A stretch of DNA of 64,000 nucleotides from the NCBI RefSeq assembly GCF_028823665.1, contig NZ_JAPEHV010000003.1, positions 248,001-312,000 of the forward strand, in the 5' to 3' direction. This document shows positions 54,002 to 62,211 of this stretch, piece by piece. The position numbers and the translations under genes were made by a program. This stretch comes from Microbacterium sp. C7(2022) (GTDB lineage: Bacteria; Actinomycetota; Actinomycetes; Actinomycetales; Microbacteriaceae). How positions within the stretch are numbered: position 1 is the first letter of the stretch; each line of letters begins with the position of its first letter. The notes below the pieces were generated by a model, which did not search any database, had not been told where the DNA came from, and saw only the letters and a list, made by a program, of their open reading frames with translations.

Positions 54002-54991
54002 CTACTTCACACTGCCCGCGGTGAGGCCCCCCACGATGTAGCGCTGGAGCGCGAGGAAGAGGGCGACGGGAAGGATGGCGGCCAGCACCGCACCGGCGGC
54101 GAAGACGCTCCAGTTCTTGGAGAACTCGTCGCTGATGAACTTGTACAACCCGACCGCGAGGGTCTGCTTCTCGGGGTCGACCAGCATGACACTCGCCAGC
54201 ACGAACTCGCTCGAGGTGCCGATGAAGCTCAGCAGTCCGACCACCGCGAGGATCGGAGCAACCAACCGCAGGATGATCGTGAAGAAGATGCGCGCGTGAC
54301 CGGCGCCGTCGATCTTCGCCGCCTCGTCGATCGAGGCTGGCACCGTGTTGAAGAACCCGTACATGAGGTACGTGTTGACCCCCAACGCGCCGCCGAGGTA
54401 GATCATGATGAGGCCGATCTGGCTGTTGAGGCCGATCGCGGGGAAGATGTCGCCGATCGCCACCATCAGAAGGAAGATCGCGACCATCGCGAGCATCTGC
54501 GGGAACATCTGCACCACGAGGAGCGTCGTCAGGCCAAATCGCCGCCCGGTGAACCGCATGCGCGAGAACGAGTACGCGGCAAGCGCGCCGAGCAGCACGG
54601 TGCCGGCGGCGGTCACCAGTCCGATCACGAGCGTGTTGATGTACCACGCGCCGTATGGCTGACGATCGCTGGAGAACAGCGTCACGTAGCTGTCGACGCT
54701 GACGTTCGAAAACAGCCCGTTAGCCGTCAGCAGCGTGCCGCCGGGGTTGAGAGATGCCGAAAACACGTACAGCAGCGGGAAGATCGCGAACACCGAGATG
54801 GCGAGGGCGACGAGGTGGCGCCACCCCGTCTCGCGGAAGTAGCGCTTGAACGGGCGCCGCGGGGCGGGCGCCACGCCGGGTGTTCCCGCCGATCCGTGAC
54901 CAGACGTGCTGGTGGCGAGGTCGTCGTCCTGCGTGGCGACGTTGTCGAGAAGGCTGCGTGCGGCGGGGGCGCCGGGGCGGAGGTTGCTCAT
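54002..54991 (-). CDS. malG: Maltodextrin-type ABC permease, MalG type
   Basis: This 329-residue permease has a hydrophilic tail of about 55 residues, six membrane segments and the EAA loop IDEAAKIDGAGHARIFF, ending LTAGSVK as MalG does. It pairs with the MalF-type protein encoded one base upstream. As in the first sugar operon, there is no ATPase gene. Linked amylase genes support maltose or maltodextrin as substrate. Confidence 0.93.
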   Translation of the reverse strand: MSNLRPGAPAARSLLDNVATQDDDLATSTSGHGSAGTPGVAPAPRRPFKRYFRETGWRHLVALAISVFAIFPLLYVFSASLNPGGTLLTANGLFSNVSVDSYVTLFSSDRQPYGAWYINTLVIGLVTAAGTVLLGALAAYSFSRMRFTGRRFGLTTLLVVQMFPQMLAMVAIFLLMVAIGDIFPAIGLNSQIGLIMIYLGGALGVNTYLMYGFFNTVPASIDEAAKIDGAGHARIFFTIILRLVAPILAVVGLLSFIGTSSEFVLASVMLVDPEKQTLAVGLYKFISDEFSKNWSVFAAGAVLAAILPVALFLALQRYIVGGLTAGSVK

Positions 54992-54992
54992 G

Positions 54993-56621
54993 TCAGTTGA
55001 TCTCCTCGAGTGCCTTGGTGCGCCGGAAGGCGATCACCGAGATCGTGCCCACCAGCAGGAAGATGATGATCGAGAACGCGCTGGCCAGGCCGTAGTCGCT
55101 CGTGGATCCCACGAACGCGACCTTGTAGACCATCGTGATGAGGATGTCTGTCGCGCCGACATTGACGCCGGCCGCGGCATCCCGAGGACCACCGCCGGTC
55201 AGCATGTAGATCAAGCTGAAGTTGTTGAAGTTGTACGCGAAGGAGGCAATCAGCAGCGGAGCCACGGCGACGAATAGCAGCGGCAACTTGATGTTGCGGA
55301 ACACCTGCCACGCACTCGCACCGTCGACTCGAGCCGCCTCTTGCAGTTCATCGGGGATCGCCTGCAGCGCTCCGGTGCAGATGAGGAACATGTACGGGAA
55401 CCCGAGCCACAGGTTCACCAGCAGGATGCTGAACTTCGCCAGCCACTCGTTCGTGAGCCACGGGATGTCGGCCCCGCCGAATAGCACCACATTGAGGAAG
55501 CCGAACTCCTGGTTCATCATGCCCGCCCACACGAGTGCCGACAGGAACCCGGGGAACGCGTAGGGCAGGATCATGATCAGTCGGTAGTACTTCTTCGACT
55601 TCATGCGCGGGTCGTTCAGCACGATCGCGAGGAAGAGCCCGAGGACGAACGTGGTCGCCACCGAAAAGAATGCGAAGACGAACGTCCAGACGAGGACCGA
55701 CAGGAACGGACCGCGGATCGAATCCTCGGTGAATGCGCGGACGAAGTTGTCGAAGCCGACCCAGATCTGCCACCCGGGGCGCAGCTCGGTGCCGTCCTCG
55801 GCGACGAACGCGCCCGTGCCCTGATCGGAGTACACGACCCCGGTGCGCGTGTCGGTCATCGTGTCGGCCTGCTCGTCGTACACCAGCTTCGAGGTGTAGA
55901 CGTAGGCGCTCGACCCGTCGGGAGTGCGCAGCACGCCATCATTCGGGTCATCGCTGAGTGGGACGGAGATGTCGGCGATGGCCTGCTGGTTCGCGACGAT
56001 GTCGGCGAACTGCAGGCTGTTGTATCCGTCAAGGCCGACGGCCTTGCTGCCGTCCATCTGGGCGCCGGTCACGGGCTCGAGCGGGCGCTCTTCGCCACCG
56101 ATCTCGACGGTGCCGTCAGGGTCGGTCACGAGGAAGGAGAACTGCCCGAGCTGCTCGACGACCGTCAGCTGGTAGGTCGGAGAATCGGGCACACGCTCCT
56201 GCGCCGACAGCATCAGCGAGTTGATCGCGCTGTCTTTGTCGCTGTTGTGTCCGGTGCCGTAGTTGGTGAACGCCACGTAGCCGGTGTAGCCGGCCGCGAA
56301 GATCTGGAAGACAAACAGGAAGACGAGCCCCGGGATCAGATACTTCGCCGGCAGGTGCCCCCGGCTGAAGTAGATCCAGTTCGCGTACCCGGTCACGGCC
56401 AGCACCACACCCGCCGCGATCCACTGGTCGCTCTGAATGAGCACGAGGATCGAATACACCGCGAGGGCATCGATGATGCCGAGCGAGACGATCTTCAGCA
56501 GCAGCACTTTCCAGCCGACGGATGCCGCATCCGCCATTTTCGCTGCGCGGGCAGACCGCTTCGCTCGCTGCTTCTCGACCGCGGCGTCACGGTTCTGTGT
56601 GGTGGGGGTCGTCATTGCCAT
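54993..56621 (-). CDS. malF: Maltodextrin-type ABC permease, MalF type
   Basis: At 542 residues it is much longer than the MalF-type permease of the other operon. It has three N-terminal helices and a large extracytoplasmic domain of nearly 200 residues (around positions 130-290) before the conserved permease part with LQEAARVDGASAWQVF. This resembles MalF of enterobacteria, whose P2 domain contacts the binding protein. Two ATGs are possible: the second, two codons on, is better spaced from GAGGG. Confidence 0.93.
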   Translation of the reverse strand: MAMTTPTTQNRDAAVEKQRAKRSARAAKMADAASVGWKVLLLKIVSLGIIDALAVYSILVLIQSDQWIAAGVVLAVTGYANWIYFSRGHLPAKYLIPGLVFLFVFQIFAAGYTGYVAFTNYGTGHNSDKDSAINSLMLSAQERVPDSPTYQLTVVEQLGQFSFLVTDPDGTVEIGGEERPLEPVTGAQMDGSKAVGLDGYNSLQFADIVANQQAIADISVPLSDDPNDGVLRTPDGSSAYVYTSKLVYDEQADTMTDTRTGVVYSDQGTGAFVAEDGTELRPGWQIWVGFDNFVRAFTEDSIRGPFLSVLVWTFVFAFFSVATTFVLGLFLAIVLNDPRMKSKKYYRLIMILPYAFPGFLSALVWAGMMNQEFGFLNVVLFGGADIPWLTNEWLAKFSILLVNLWLGFPYMFLICTGALQAIPDELQEAARVDGASAWQVFRNIKLPLLFVAVAPLLIASFAYNFNNFSLIYMLTGGGPRDAAAGVNVGATDILITMVYKVAFVGSTSDYGLASAFSIIIFLLVGTISVIAFRRTKALEEIN

Positions 56622-56650
56622 CCCTCGGTTCGGTGCGGGTGATGCGTGTG

Positions 56651-56687
56651 GGGTGGGGCGGCACCGGGTGTCGATGCCGCCCCACCC
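56651..56687 (-). terminator. Intercistronic hairpin between malE and malF
   Basis: GGGTGGGGCGGCA and TGCCGCCCCACCC form a perfect 13-base-pair stem with an 11-base loop. There is no U-run, so partial termination or message protection is likely, as in the first sugar operon. Confidence 0.75.
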
Positions 56688-56700
56688 TCACGAGGGAGTG

Positions 56701-57942
56701 TTACTCGATGGCGGTCTGCACGTCGGCAGCCATCTTGTCCCACAGCTCAACCGGCTCGCCGCCGTTGATGATGGCTGCTTCGGTGACGCCCCAGTACTGC
56801 CAAACCGAACCCATCTCGGGGATCGACGGCATCGGTACGGCGTTCGCGCCGACCTCACCGAATCCGGCAACGACCGGGTCGTTCGCGAACGCGGTATCCA
56901 TCGCCGCCGTCAGAGCGGGCGCACGTCCGCCGACCTCGTAGAGTGCGGTCTGCACCTCTTCGGAGCCGATGTAGTTCACGAGGAACTCGTTGGCGGCGAG
57001 GCGGTTGTCGCTCTCGGACGAGAGGAAGAAGCCCTGGACGCCGGCGAACGGCTGGGCATCCTGGCCACCGGCCGAGGGAATAGCATCCACCGAGAAGTTG
57101 ATGCCGGCTTCTTCGATCGCGGGGACGTTCCAGGGACCCGTGAGGTAGAACGGCGCCTTTCCGCTGGTGAAGTTCTCCAGCGCAAGGTCGCCGGTGATGT
57201 TGGTGTTGAGGATGCCGGCGGCACCCTGCTCGCCGAGCCACTCGGCGAAGGCGTCGCCACCGTCGTTACCGATCTGCAGGTCATCGGCGTTGTAGCTGCC
57301 GTCGGCGTTGTTACCGAAGACGGGAGCGCCAAACGACGTCTGGAACGGGTACAGGTGGTACGGGTCTGCGGCCTCGGGGTCAAGACCCACGAGGAACGAG
57401 TACTCCGTGCCGGCAGCCTCACCCATGGCGATCATGTCGTCGTAGTCCGACGCGGCCTCGGGCGCGAGGTCGGTGTTGCGGATGAGCGCGATGTTCTCGA
57501 TCGCGTACGGCACAGCGTAGGTCTGGCCGTCGTAGGCCCATGCGTCGATAGCGACCTGCTCGAAGTCGGCAGCCTTGTCGCCGAGCTCGACCGGAGCGAC
57601 GACGCCGTTGGTGGCGAGCACGCCCAGCCAGTCGTGTGCGCCCACGGCGATGTCCGGGCCTTCGCCGGTCGGCACCTGCTGGACGAACTGGTCGCGGATC
57701 TCGCCGAACTCTTTCTGGACGAGGTTGACCTCGACGCCGGTCTGGTCAGTGAAGTCGGCGGCGGCGTCTTCGAGGACACCGGCACGGTCTGCGTCAACCC
57801 AGACCGTGATCTCACCCGACATTGCGGGCTCTTCGGTTTCTTCTTCCGTCGAGGTGCTGCTGCTGGAGCAGCCGACGAGGACGAGCGATGAAACGGCTGC
57901 GATCGCGCCAAAGGCGGCGATGCTCCTCTTGTTCACCTTCAT
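56701..57942 (-). CDS. malE: Maltodextrin-binding lipoprotein
   Basis: This 413-residue protein has a lipoprotein signal with VLVGCSSS (Cys25), a short acidic linker and a MalE-like solute-binding domain (GEITVWVDADRAGVLEDAA; TGPWNVPAIEEAGI). It should deliver maltose or maltodextrins to the two permeases. AGAGAGG lies nine bases before the ATG. It is the first gene of an operon that continues through both permeases, amylase, GH13 enzyme and nucleotidyltransferase. A LacI-type palindrome lies upstream. Confidence 0.94.
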   Translation of the reverse strand: MKVNKRSIAAFGAIAAVSSLVLVGCSSSSTSTEEETEEPAMSGEITVWVDADRAGVLEDAAADFTDQTGVEVNLVQKEFGEIRDQFVQQVPTGEGPDIAVGAHDWLGVLATNGVVAPVELGDKAADFEQVAIDAWAYDGQTYAVPYAIENIALIRNTDLAPEAASDYDDMIAMGEAAGTEYSFLVGLDPEAADPYHLYPFQTSFGAPVFGNNADGSYNADDLQIGNDGGDAFAEWLGEQGAAGILNTNITGDLALENFTSGKAPFYLTGPWNVPAIEEAGINFSVDAIPSAGGQDAQPFAGVQGFFLSSESDNRLAANEFLVNYIGSEEVQTALYEVGGRAPALTAAMDTAFANDPVVAGFGEVGANAVPMPSIPEMGSVWQYWGVTEAAIINGGEPVELWDKMAADVQTAIE

Positions 57943-57996
57943 TGGTGTGTGCCTCTCTTGAGTGGGGTGCTTTGTGAGTGCTTCTGTGGGTCTCAT

Positions 57997-58008
57997 GCAA
58001 GCGCTTAC
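57997..58008. promoter_or_regulatory. LacI-type operator upstream of malE
   Basis: GCAAGCGCTTAC contains the palindrome AAGCGCTT with a central CG, typical of LacI/MalR-type operators. A related AACCGCTT at 58087-58094 may be a second site. The regulator is not in the adjacent DNA. Confidence 0.65.
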
Positions 58009-58165
58009 ATTGTTACCCGACACGAGAGGTTGTTGCAACATCGGGCGCGCGATCGATATGCCGCCGTTATCTGCGACTTGGACTGTAACCGCTTCCAGTC
58101 CGGGTGGGCTTGGAGTCTTCGACGCCACATCGCCGTATCCGCGTTGCGCGGATAGACTCTCGCGC

Positions 58166-58654
58166 ATGGCAGATTCTTCGTTCGACATCGTCAGCAAGGT
58201 CGATCACCAAGAGGCTGAGAACGCCCTCAACCAGGCCCGCAAAGAGATCGAGCAGCGCTACGACTTCAAGGGCACGGGCGCATCGGTCGAGTGGAGCGGC
58301 GAGCAGGTGCTCATCAAGGCGAGCACCGAAGAGCGCGCGAAGGCGGTGCTGGATGTCTTCCAGTCCAAGCTGATCAAGCGCGGCATTTCGCTGAAGAGCC
58401 TCGAGTCGGGCGAGCCGTTCGCCAGCGGGAAGGAATTCCGCATCGTCTCGTCGATCAAGGACGGCATCTCGTCTGAAAACGCGAAGAAGATCAGCAAGCT
58501 GATCCGCGACGAAGGCCCCAAGAGCGTGAAGTCGCAGATTCAGGGCGACGAGCTGCGCGTGCAGTCGAAGTCACGTGACGACCTGCAGGAGGTCCAGCGC
58601 CTGCTCAAGGCCGCCGACCTCGAGGTCGACCTGCAGTTCGTCAACTACCGCTAG
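58166..58654 (+). CDS. yajQ: YajQ-family nucleotide-binding protein
   Basis: This 162-residue protein matches YajQ along its whole length: [20 protein letters not shown] at the start, [13 protein letters not shown] in the first domain and [14 protein letters not shown] at the end. Relatives bind cyclic di-GMP and act as transcription co-regulators in some Gram-negative bacteria; the role in actinobacteria is unknown. The -10-like TAGACT lies seven bases before the ATG, so the message is probably leaderless. It is divergent from the malE operon. Confidence 0.94.
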   Translation: MADSSFDIVSKVDHQEAENALNQARKEIEQRYDFKGTGASVEWSGEQVLIKASTEERAKAVLDVFQSKLIKRGISLKSLESGEPFASGKEFRIVSSIKDGISSENAKKISKLIRDEGPKSVKSQIQGDELRVQSKSRDDLQEVQRLLKAADLEVDLQFVNYR

Positions 58655-58713
58655 CAGTCACGGAGGGCCCACGCGAGCCCTCGCCCACCCCCGGGGTGCG
58701 CTAAACCTGGAGG

Positions 58714-60378
58714 ATGGCGACTCCCCTGGTCCTCGGCCCGATGCTGCGGTACACCGACGAGACGACGGCCGCGGTCTGGGTCGAAGTCGAACGCGCCGCG
58801 CAGGTGACCGTCCGCATCGCCGGCGCAGAGTGGAGCGCCCGCACGTGGCGCGTCCACGACCACCATTACGCCCTCGTCGAGATCGAGGGACTCACGCCAG
58901 GCTCGCAGTCCGCCTACGAGGTGCTCATCGACGACATGGTGGTGTGACCCGAGCGCGGGGCGCGGCATCCGGAATCCGTCATCGTCACCCGCGAGGCGTC
59001 GACTCCCCTGCGCATGGCCTGGGGGTCGTGCCGCACCAGCGTCGCGCATGACAAGCATGGCAACCGCACCCACGGCGTCGATGCCATGCGCACTTTCGCC
59101 CTCGCGATGCAAGAAGATCGGATGCTACGCCCCGACCTCATTTTGCTCCTCGGCGACCAGGTGTACGCCGACATCACCACCAAGCCCATGCAGGACTTCA
59201 TCCGCCAGCGCCGCGACATCAAGAAGCCTCCCGGCAAGGAGCTGAAGGACTTCGAGGAGTACGCGCACCTGTACCGCCTCGCCTGGTCGGACTCCACCAA
59301 CCGCTGGCTGCTGTCGACCGTGCCGAGCGCCATGATCTTCGATGACCACGACGTGCGCGATGACTGGAACGCCTCGCTGTCGTGGAAGAAGTCCATGGAG
59401 GCCACCTCGTGGTGGCACGGACGCATCGTCGCCGGCCTCGCGTCGTACTGGGTCTACCAGCACCTCGGCAACATGTCCCCCAGCGAGCGCGCCGACGACC
59501 CCATCTGGCAGCTCATCGCCACGCACGCTGGGGACGACGAGCTCGACCTGAGCGATGCGCTGGATGACTTCGCCGACCGCGTCGACAGCGAACCGACCAC
59601 TTACCGATTCAGCTACGCCCGCACATTCGGCGATGTGAAGCTGGTGGTCGTCGATTCGCGCGCGGCGCGCGACCTGTCACCCGACGGACGCGCCCTGGTC
59701 GACGCCGTCGAGTGGGAATGGGTCGACGACCAGCTACGCGGAGACGTGCGTCACCTCTTGGTCGCCACATCATTGCCCTACCTGTTGCCCATGGGGCTCC
59801 ACCACGTCGAGTCGTGGGACGAAGCCATCGCGCAGGGTGCGCGGGGGCGCGGGTTCGCCAAGATCGGCGAGCGCCTGCGGCAGATGGTCGACCTCGAGCA
59901 CTGGGCAGCATGGCAGAACACGTTCCGAGCGATGGCCCGCAGCCTCACCGAGGTCGCTGATGGCGCTCGCGGAGCCGCACCCGAGACGGTCACGGTGCTG
60001 TCGGGTGATGTGCACTATTCGTACATCGCCGAGGTCGAGCGTGGGACGGGCAGCCGCATCCTCCAGGCCGTGTGCTCGCCGGTGCGCAACCCGCTGCCCA
60101 TCGTGCTGCGCTGGTTCTCGGTGGTCATGTCGTACGGCGCGGCCACGCCGATCGGAGCGCTCGTCGCCCGCTCGGCGAAGGTGCCGAATCCGCCGTTCTC
60201 GTGGTCGACGATCGCGGGCCCGTGGTTCGACAACAACCTGTCGATCCTGCAGGACGGCCCCGACGGACTCGACCTGAGCTGGCACGCCGGGCGCGTGAAG
60301 AACGGCGATGAGGAGCATCCCGACATCGATGAAGTGGCCCGGATGCTGCTCGGTGCCCGCGAACGCGAGCAGGCGTGA
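58714..60378 (+). pseudogene. PhoD-like metallophosphatase with an in-frame TGA
   Basis: One frame runs from the ATG at 58714 through the TGA at 58945-58947 to a stop at 60376. The N-terminal beta domain reads LVLGPMLRYTDETTAAVWVE up to VLIDDMVV, then the stop, then PERGARHPESVIVT and the phosphatase domain with GSCRTS, LLLGDQVYAD, FDDHDVRDDWN and LSGDVHYSY. Family members have VWP at this point, so TGG has become TGA. Without it the protein would have 554 residues. The ATG at 59014 lacks a ribosome site and would drop the N-terminal domain. Confidence 0.8.
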
Positions 60379-60434
60379 CGCGATGCTGACGCGCCCGCCT
60401 GCCCGCGACTCAGTGAGCGCGTATCCTGCGAGGT

Positions 60435-60617
60435 ATGGAGTCCGCCCGTTCGCTGCCGAAGCTCGCCGCTCCCGCTCGCCGTGCCCTCGCCGCGGCGAAC
60501 GTCCACACGCTCGCTGACGTGGAGCGTGTCGGTCTCGACCACATCGCGACGTTGCACGGGATCGGGCCGAACGCGATCAGCGCGCTGCGCGCAGCGCTCT
60601 CGGATTGGTCAGCCTGA
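60435..60617 (+). CDS. Small helix-hairpin-helix DNA-binding protein
   Basis: The 60-residue product folds over its length as a helix-hairpin-helix module: LPKLAAPARRALAAANV, LADVERVGLDHIATLHGIGPNAISALRAAL. It resembles the C-terminal domain of RNA polymerase alpha and short DNA-binding proteins found in actinobacteria. A TATCCT box seven bases before the ATG suggests a leaderless message. Its stop is one base from that of the convergent gene. Role unknown. Confidence 0.75.
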   Translation: MESARSLPKLAAPARRALAAANVHTLADVERVGLDHIATLHGIGPNAISALRAALSDWSA

Positions 60618-60618
60618 G

Positions 60619-61134
60619 CTACGACCCCGTCATCGGCGACGTCGTCATCTCGACCGACCCGAAAGGGAACGGATAGACGAACGTGCCTGTGCCGTCCCAG
60701 GACGTGATCGGGATCAGTGAGAACCACACCTGGCTGATGATGACGGATGCCACCGCCACGATCGCCACGATCGCCGCCGCGCGATCGAGGATGCGCACGG
60801 CCGATGACTCGTCGCCGGCACGATTGAGCACGCGGGTCAACGCACCGATCACAATCGCCGCGAGCGCCAGATACACGAGCCCACTCGGCTGCAGCGTCAT
60901 CGAGATGCAGCTCGGCGCGAGGTCGGTCGGATTGCCCGCGGCATCCAGGAACCTTCCATCGCCCGTGATTCCGCCCGGGCAATAGCCCTTGCTCGCCGTC
61001 ATGAACATCGCGTAGCCGGCGACCGCGGTCACGGCGACGATGAGCAGTCGGCGGATGCGGGCGATCACCGCCGCACCTGGCAGCGCAGCTGCGTGGTCGT
61101 GAACCTCGAGGCTGCTCGCCGTCGTCGCCGTCAT
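60619..61134 (-). CDS. Hypothetical membrane protein, four helices
   Basis: This 171-residue protein has four hydrophobic segments: LLIVAVTAVAGYAMFMTA, LVYLALAAIVIGALTRVL, AAAIVAIVAVASVIISQVWF and a weaker one at the end. The loop between the first two (KGYCPGGITGDGRFL to APSCISMTL) holds two cysteines that may form a disulfide outside the cell. I do not recognise the family. It is convergent with the HhH protein gene. Confidence 0.72.
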   Translation of the reverse strand: MTATTASSLEVHDHAAALPGAAVIARIRRLLIVAVTAVAGYAMFMTASKGYCPGGITGDGRFLDAAGNPTDLAPSCISMTLQPSGLVYLALAAIVIGALTRVLNRAGDESSAVRILDRAAAIVAIVAVASVIISQVWFSLIPITSWDGTGTFVYPFPFGSVEMTTSPMTGS

Positions 61135-61219
61135 GCTTGTCAGCCTAGGGCGATGCTCGCATGCGCCGCCACCGCGCTCGCGTACGCGCGGCGCCCACGG
61201 CGCCCCGCGGCGCCGAGGA

Positions 61220-61603
61220 TCAGCCGGCGAGCGCCTTCGCCTTCAGTGCGTCGAATTCGGCCTGCGTGATCGTGCCCGAAGCCAGCAGGCCCTGAGCCTT
61301 CTCGATCTCGGCCGACGGCGACACCGAGGTGCCGGCGACGTCTCGCACGTACTGCGCTTGCGCGTTCGCGACAGCGGCGGCTTGGGCCATCTGTCGCTCG
61401 CTCATCGACCGACCGCGGGCGATCAGATAGATCAGCGCACCCAGGAACGGCAGGAAGACCAGCAGGATGACCCATCCGGCCTTTCCCCATCCGTTCATCG
61501 TGTGGTCGCGGAACAGGTCGATGAAAATCCAGATGAAGATCCAGATGCACATGACGGCCAGGTAGATCCACAGCATCCACAGCAGAAAGTCCCAGAAGCT
61601 CAT
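61220..61603 (-). CDS. PLDc_N and SHOCT domain membrane protein
   Basis: The 127-residue product starts MSFWDFLLWMLWIYLAVMCI, has a second helix in WVILLVFLPFLGALIYLIARG (the PLDc_N pattern), and ends with a SHOCT motif (AEIEKAQGLLASGTITQAEFDALKAKAL). Such small proteins are frequent in actinobacteria and may serve in stress-related membrane complexes. The ATG is chosen from the start of the first helix; the longer frame upstream is not coding. Confidence 0.82.
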   Translation of the reverse strand: MSFWDFLLWMLWIYLAVMCIWIFIWIFIDLFRDHTMNGWGKAGWVILLVFLPFLGALIYLIARGRSMSERQMAQAAAVANAQAQYVRDVAGTSVSPSAEIEKAQGLLASGTITQAEFDALKAKALAG

Positions 61604-61877
61604 TGCAGTCCCCACTCTCGTTCGCTCACGCGACCGAGTGTGGCCGCGACGCAAACGTATCGAGGGCGTTGAGCCTGTCGCATCACCCGGATCGTGTGAT
61701 CCTGTTCGCGGTCGGATGCCGCGGCCGAGCAATCGAACCAGGATCACGATCGAGCCGGTCGCGCGAACTCTCGGACCGCGAGCGATTCCCAATCGTGCGA
61801 TCTGAATGGTGCGCTGCAGCCGCATCTGCGATGAGATCGCAGAATGACACCACACGTGCGAATCGCCAGGTAGCGGC
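61604..61877. other. 274-base divergent gap with an inverted repeat
   Basis: GATCGTGTGATCCTGTTCG (61690-61708) and CGAACCAGGATCACGATC (61734-61751) form an imperfect stem around 25 bases that themselves contain a short pairing. It may be a regulatory or terminator hairpin. No gene seen. Confidence 0.45.
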
Positions 61878-62204
61878 ATGGACGCCGCGGAACGGCTGAG
61901 GCGGTACTGCATCAACGACCGGCGACTGTTCGGCGAAGACGATCGGCCTATGGCGGAGTCGCTCGACGCGCGCACCGATGCACTCGTGCACCTTGCCGCA
62001 CTCGTCGCCGCGCGGGCACCGGGAGCGTCGTTTCACGTGGCCGTCGACGACGCCGTCGCCGCCGGCGCCTCGCTCGGCGAGATCGTCGCGGTGCTCGATG
62101 CCACCCGGTCGATCGCCGGTCTGCCCCGCGTCGTCGGCGCCGCGCAGCAGATCGCCGCCGCGCTCGGGTTCGACGAGGAGTTCGTCCCCCAAGCCGAGAG
62201 ATGA
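61878..62204 (+). CDS. Carboxymuconolactone decarboxylase-like protein
   Basis: This 108-residue helical protein contains DALVHLAALVAARAPG and DAVAAGASLGEIVAVLDATRSIAGLPRVVGAA, the pattern of the CMD/AhpD fold. The CxxC pair of AhpD is not present, so a redox role is unlikely; it may be a hydrolase-type or regulatory member. It is convergent with the LuxR regulator and its stop is seven bases from that of the regulator. Confidence 0.75.
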   Translation: MDAAERLRRYCINDRRLFGEDDRPMAESLDARTDALVHLAALVAARAPGASFHVAVDDAVAAGASLGEIVAVLDATRSIAGLPRVVGAAQQIAAALGFDEEFVPQAER

Positions 62205-62211
62205 CGCGGGC

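Noticed and set aside
52535..55000. Plus-strand open frames over the amylase and malG
   Set aside because: Shadow frames of Asp/Arg/Val-rich composition opposite clear GH13 and permease genes.
58945..58947. Selenocysteine at the in-frame TGA
   Set aside because: The family has Trp here, not an active-site Cys, and no stem-loop of the needed type is apparent.
59014..60378. Phosphatase gene starting at the internal ATG
   Set aside because: It has no ribosome site, and the upstream frame encodes the family's N-terminal domain in the same frame; a nonsense change explains it better.
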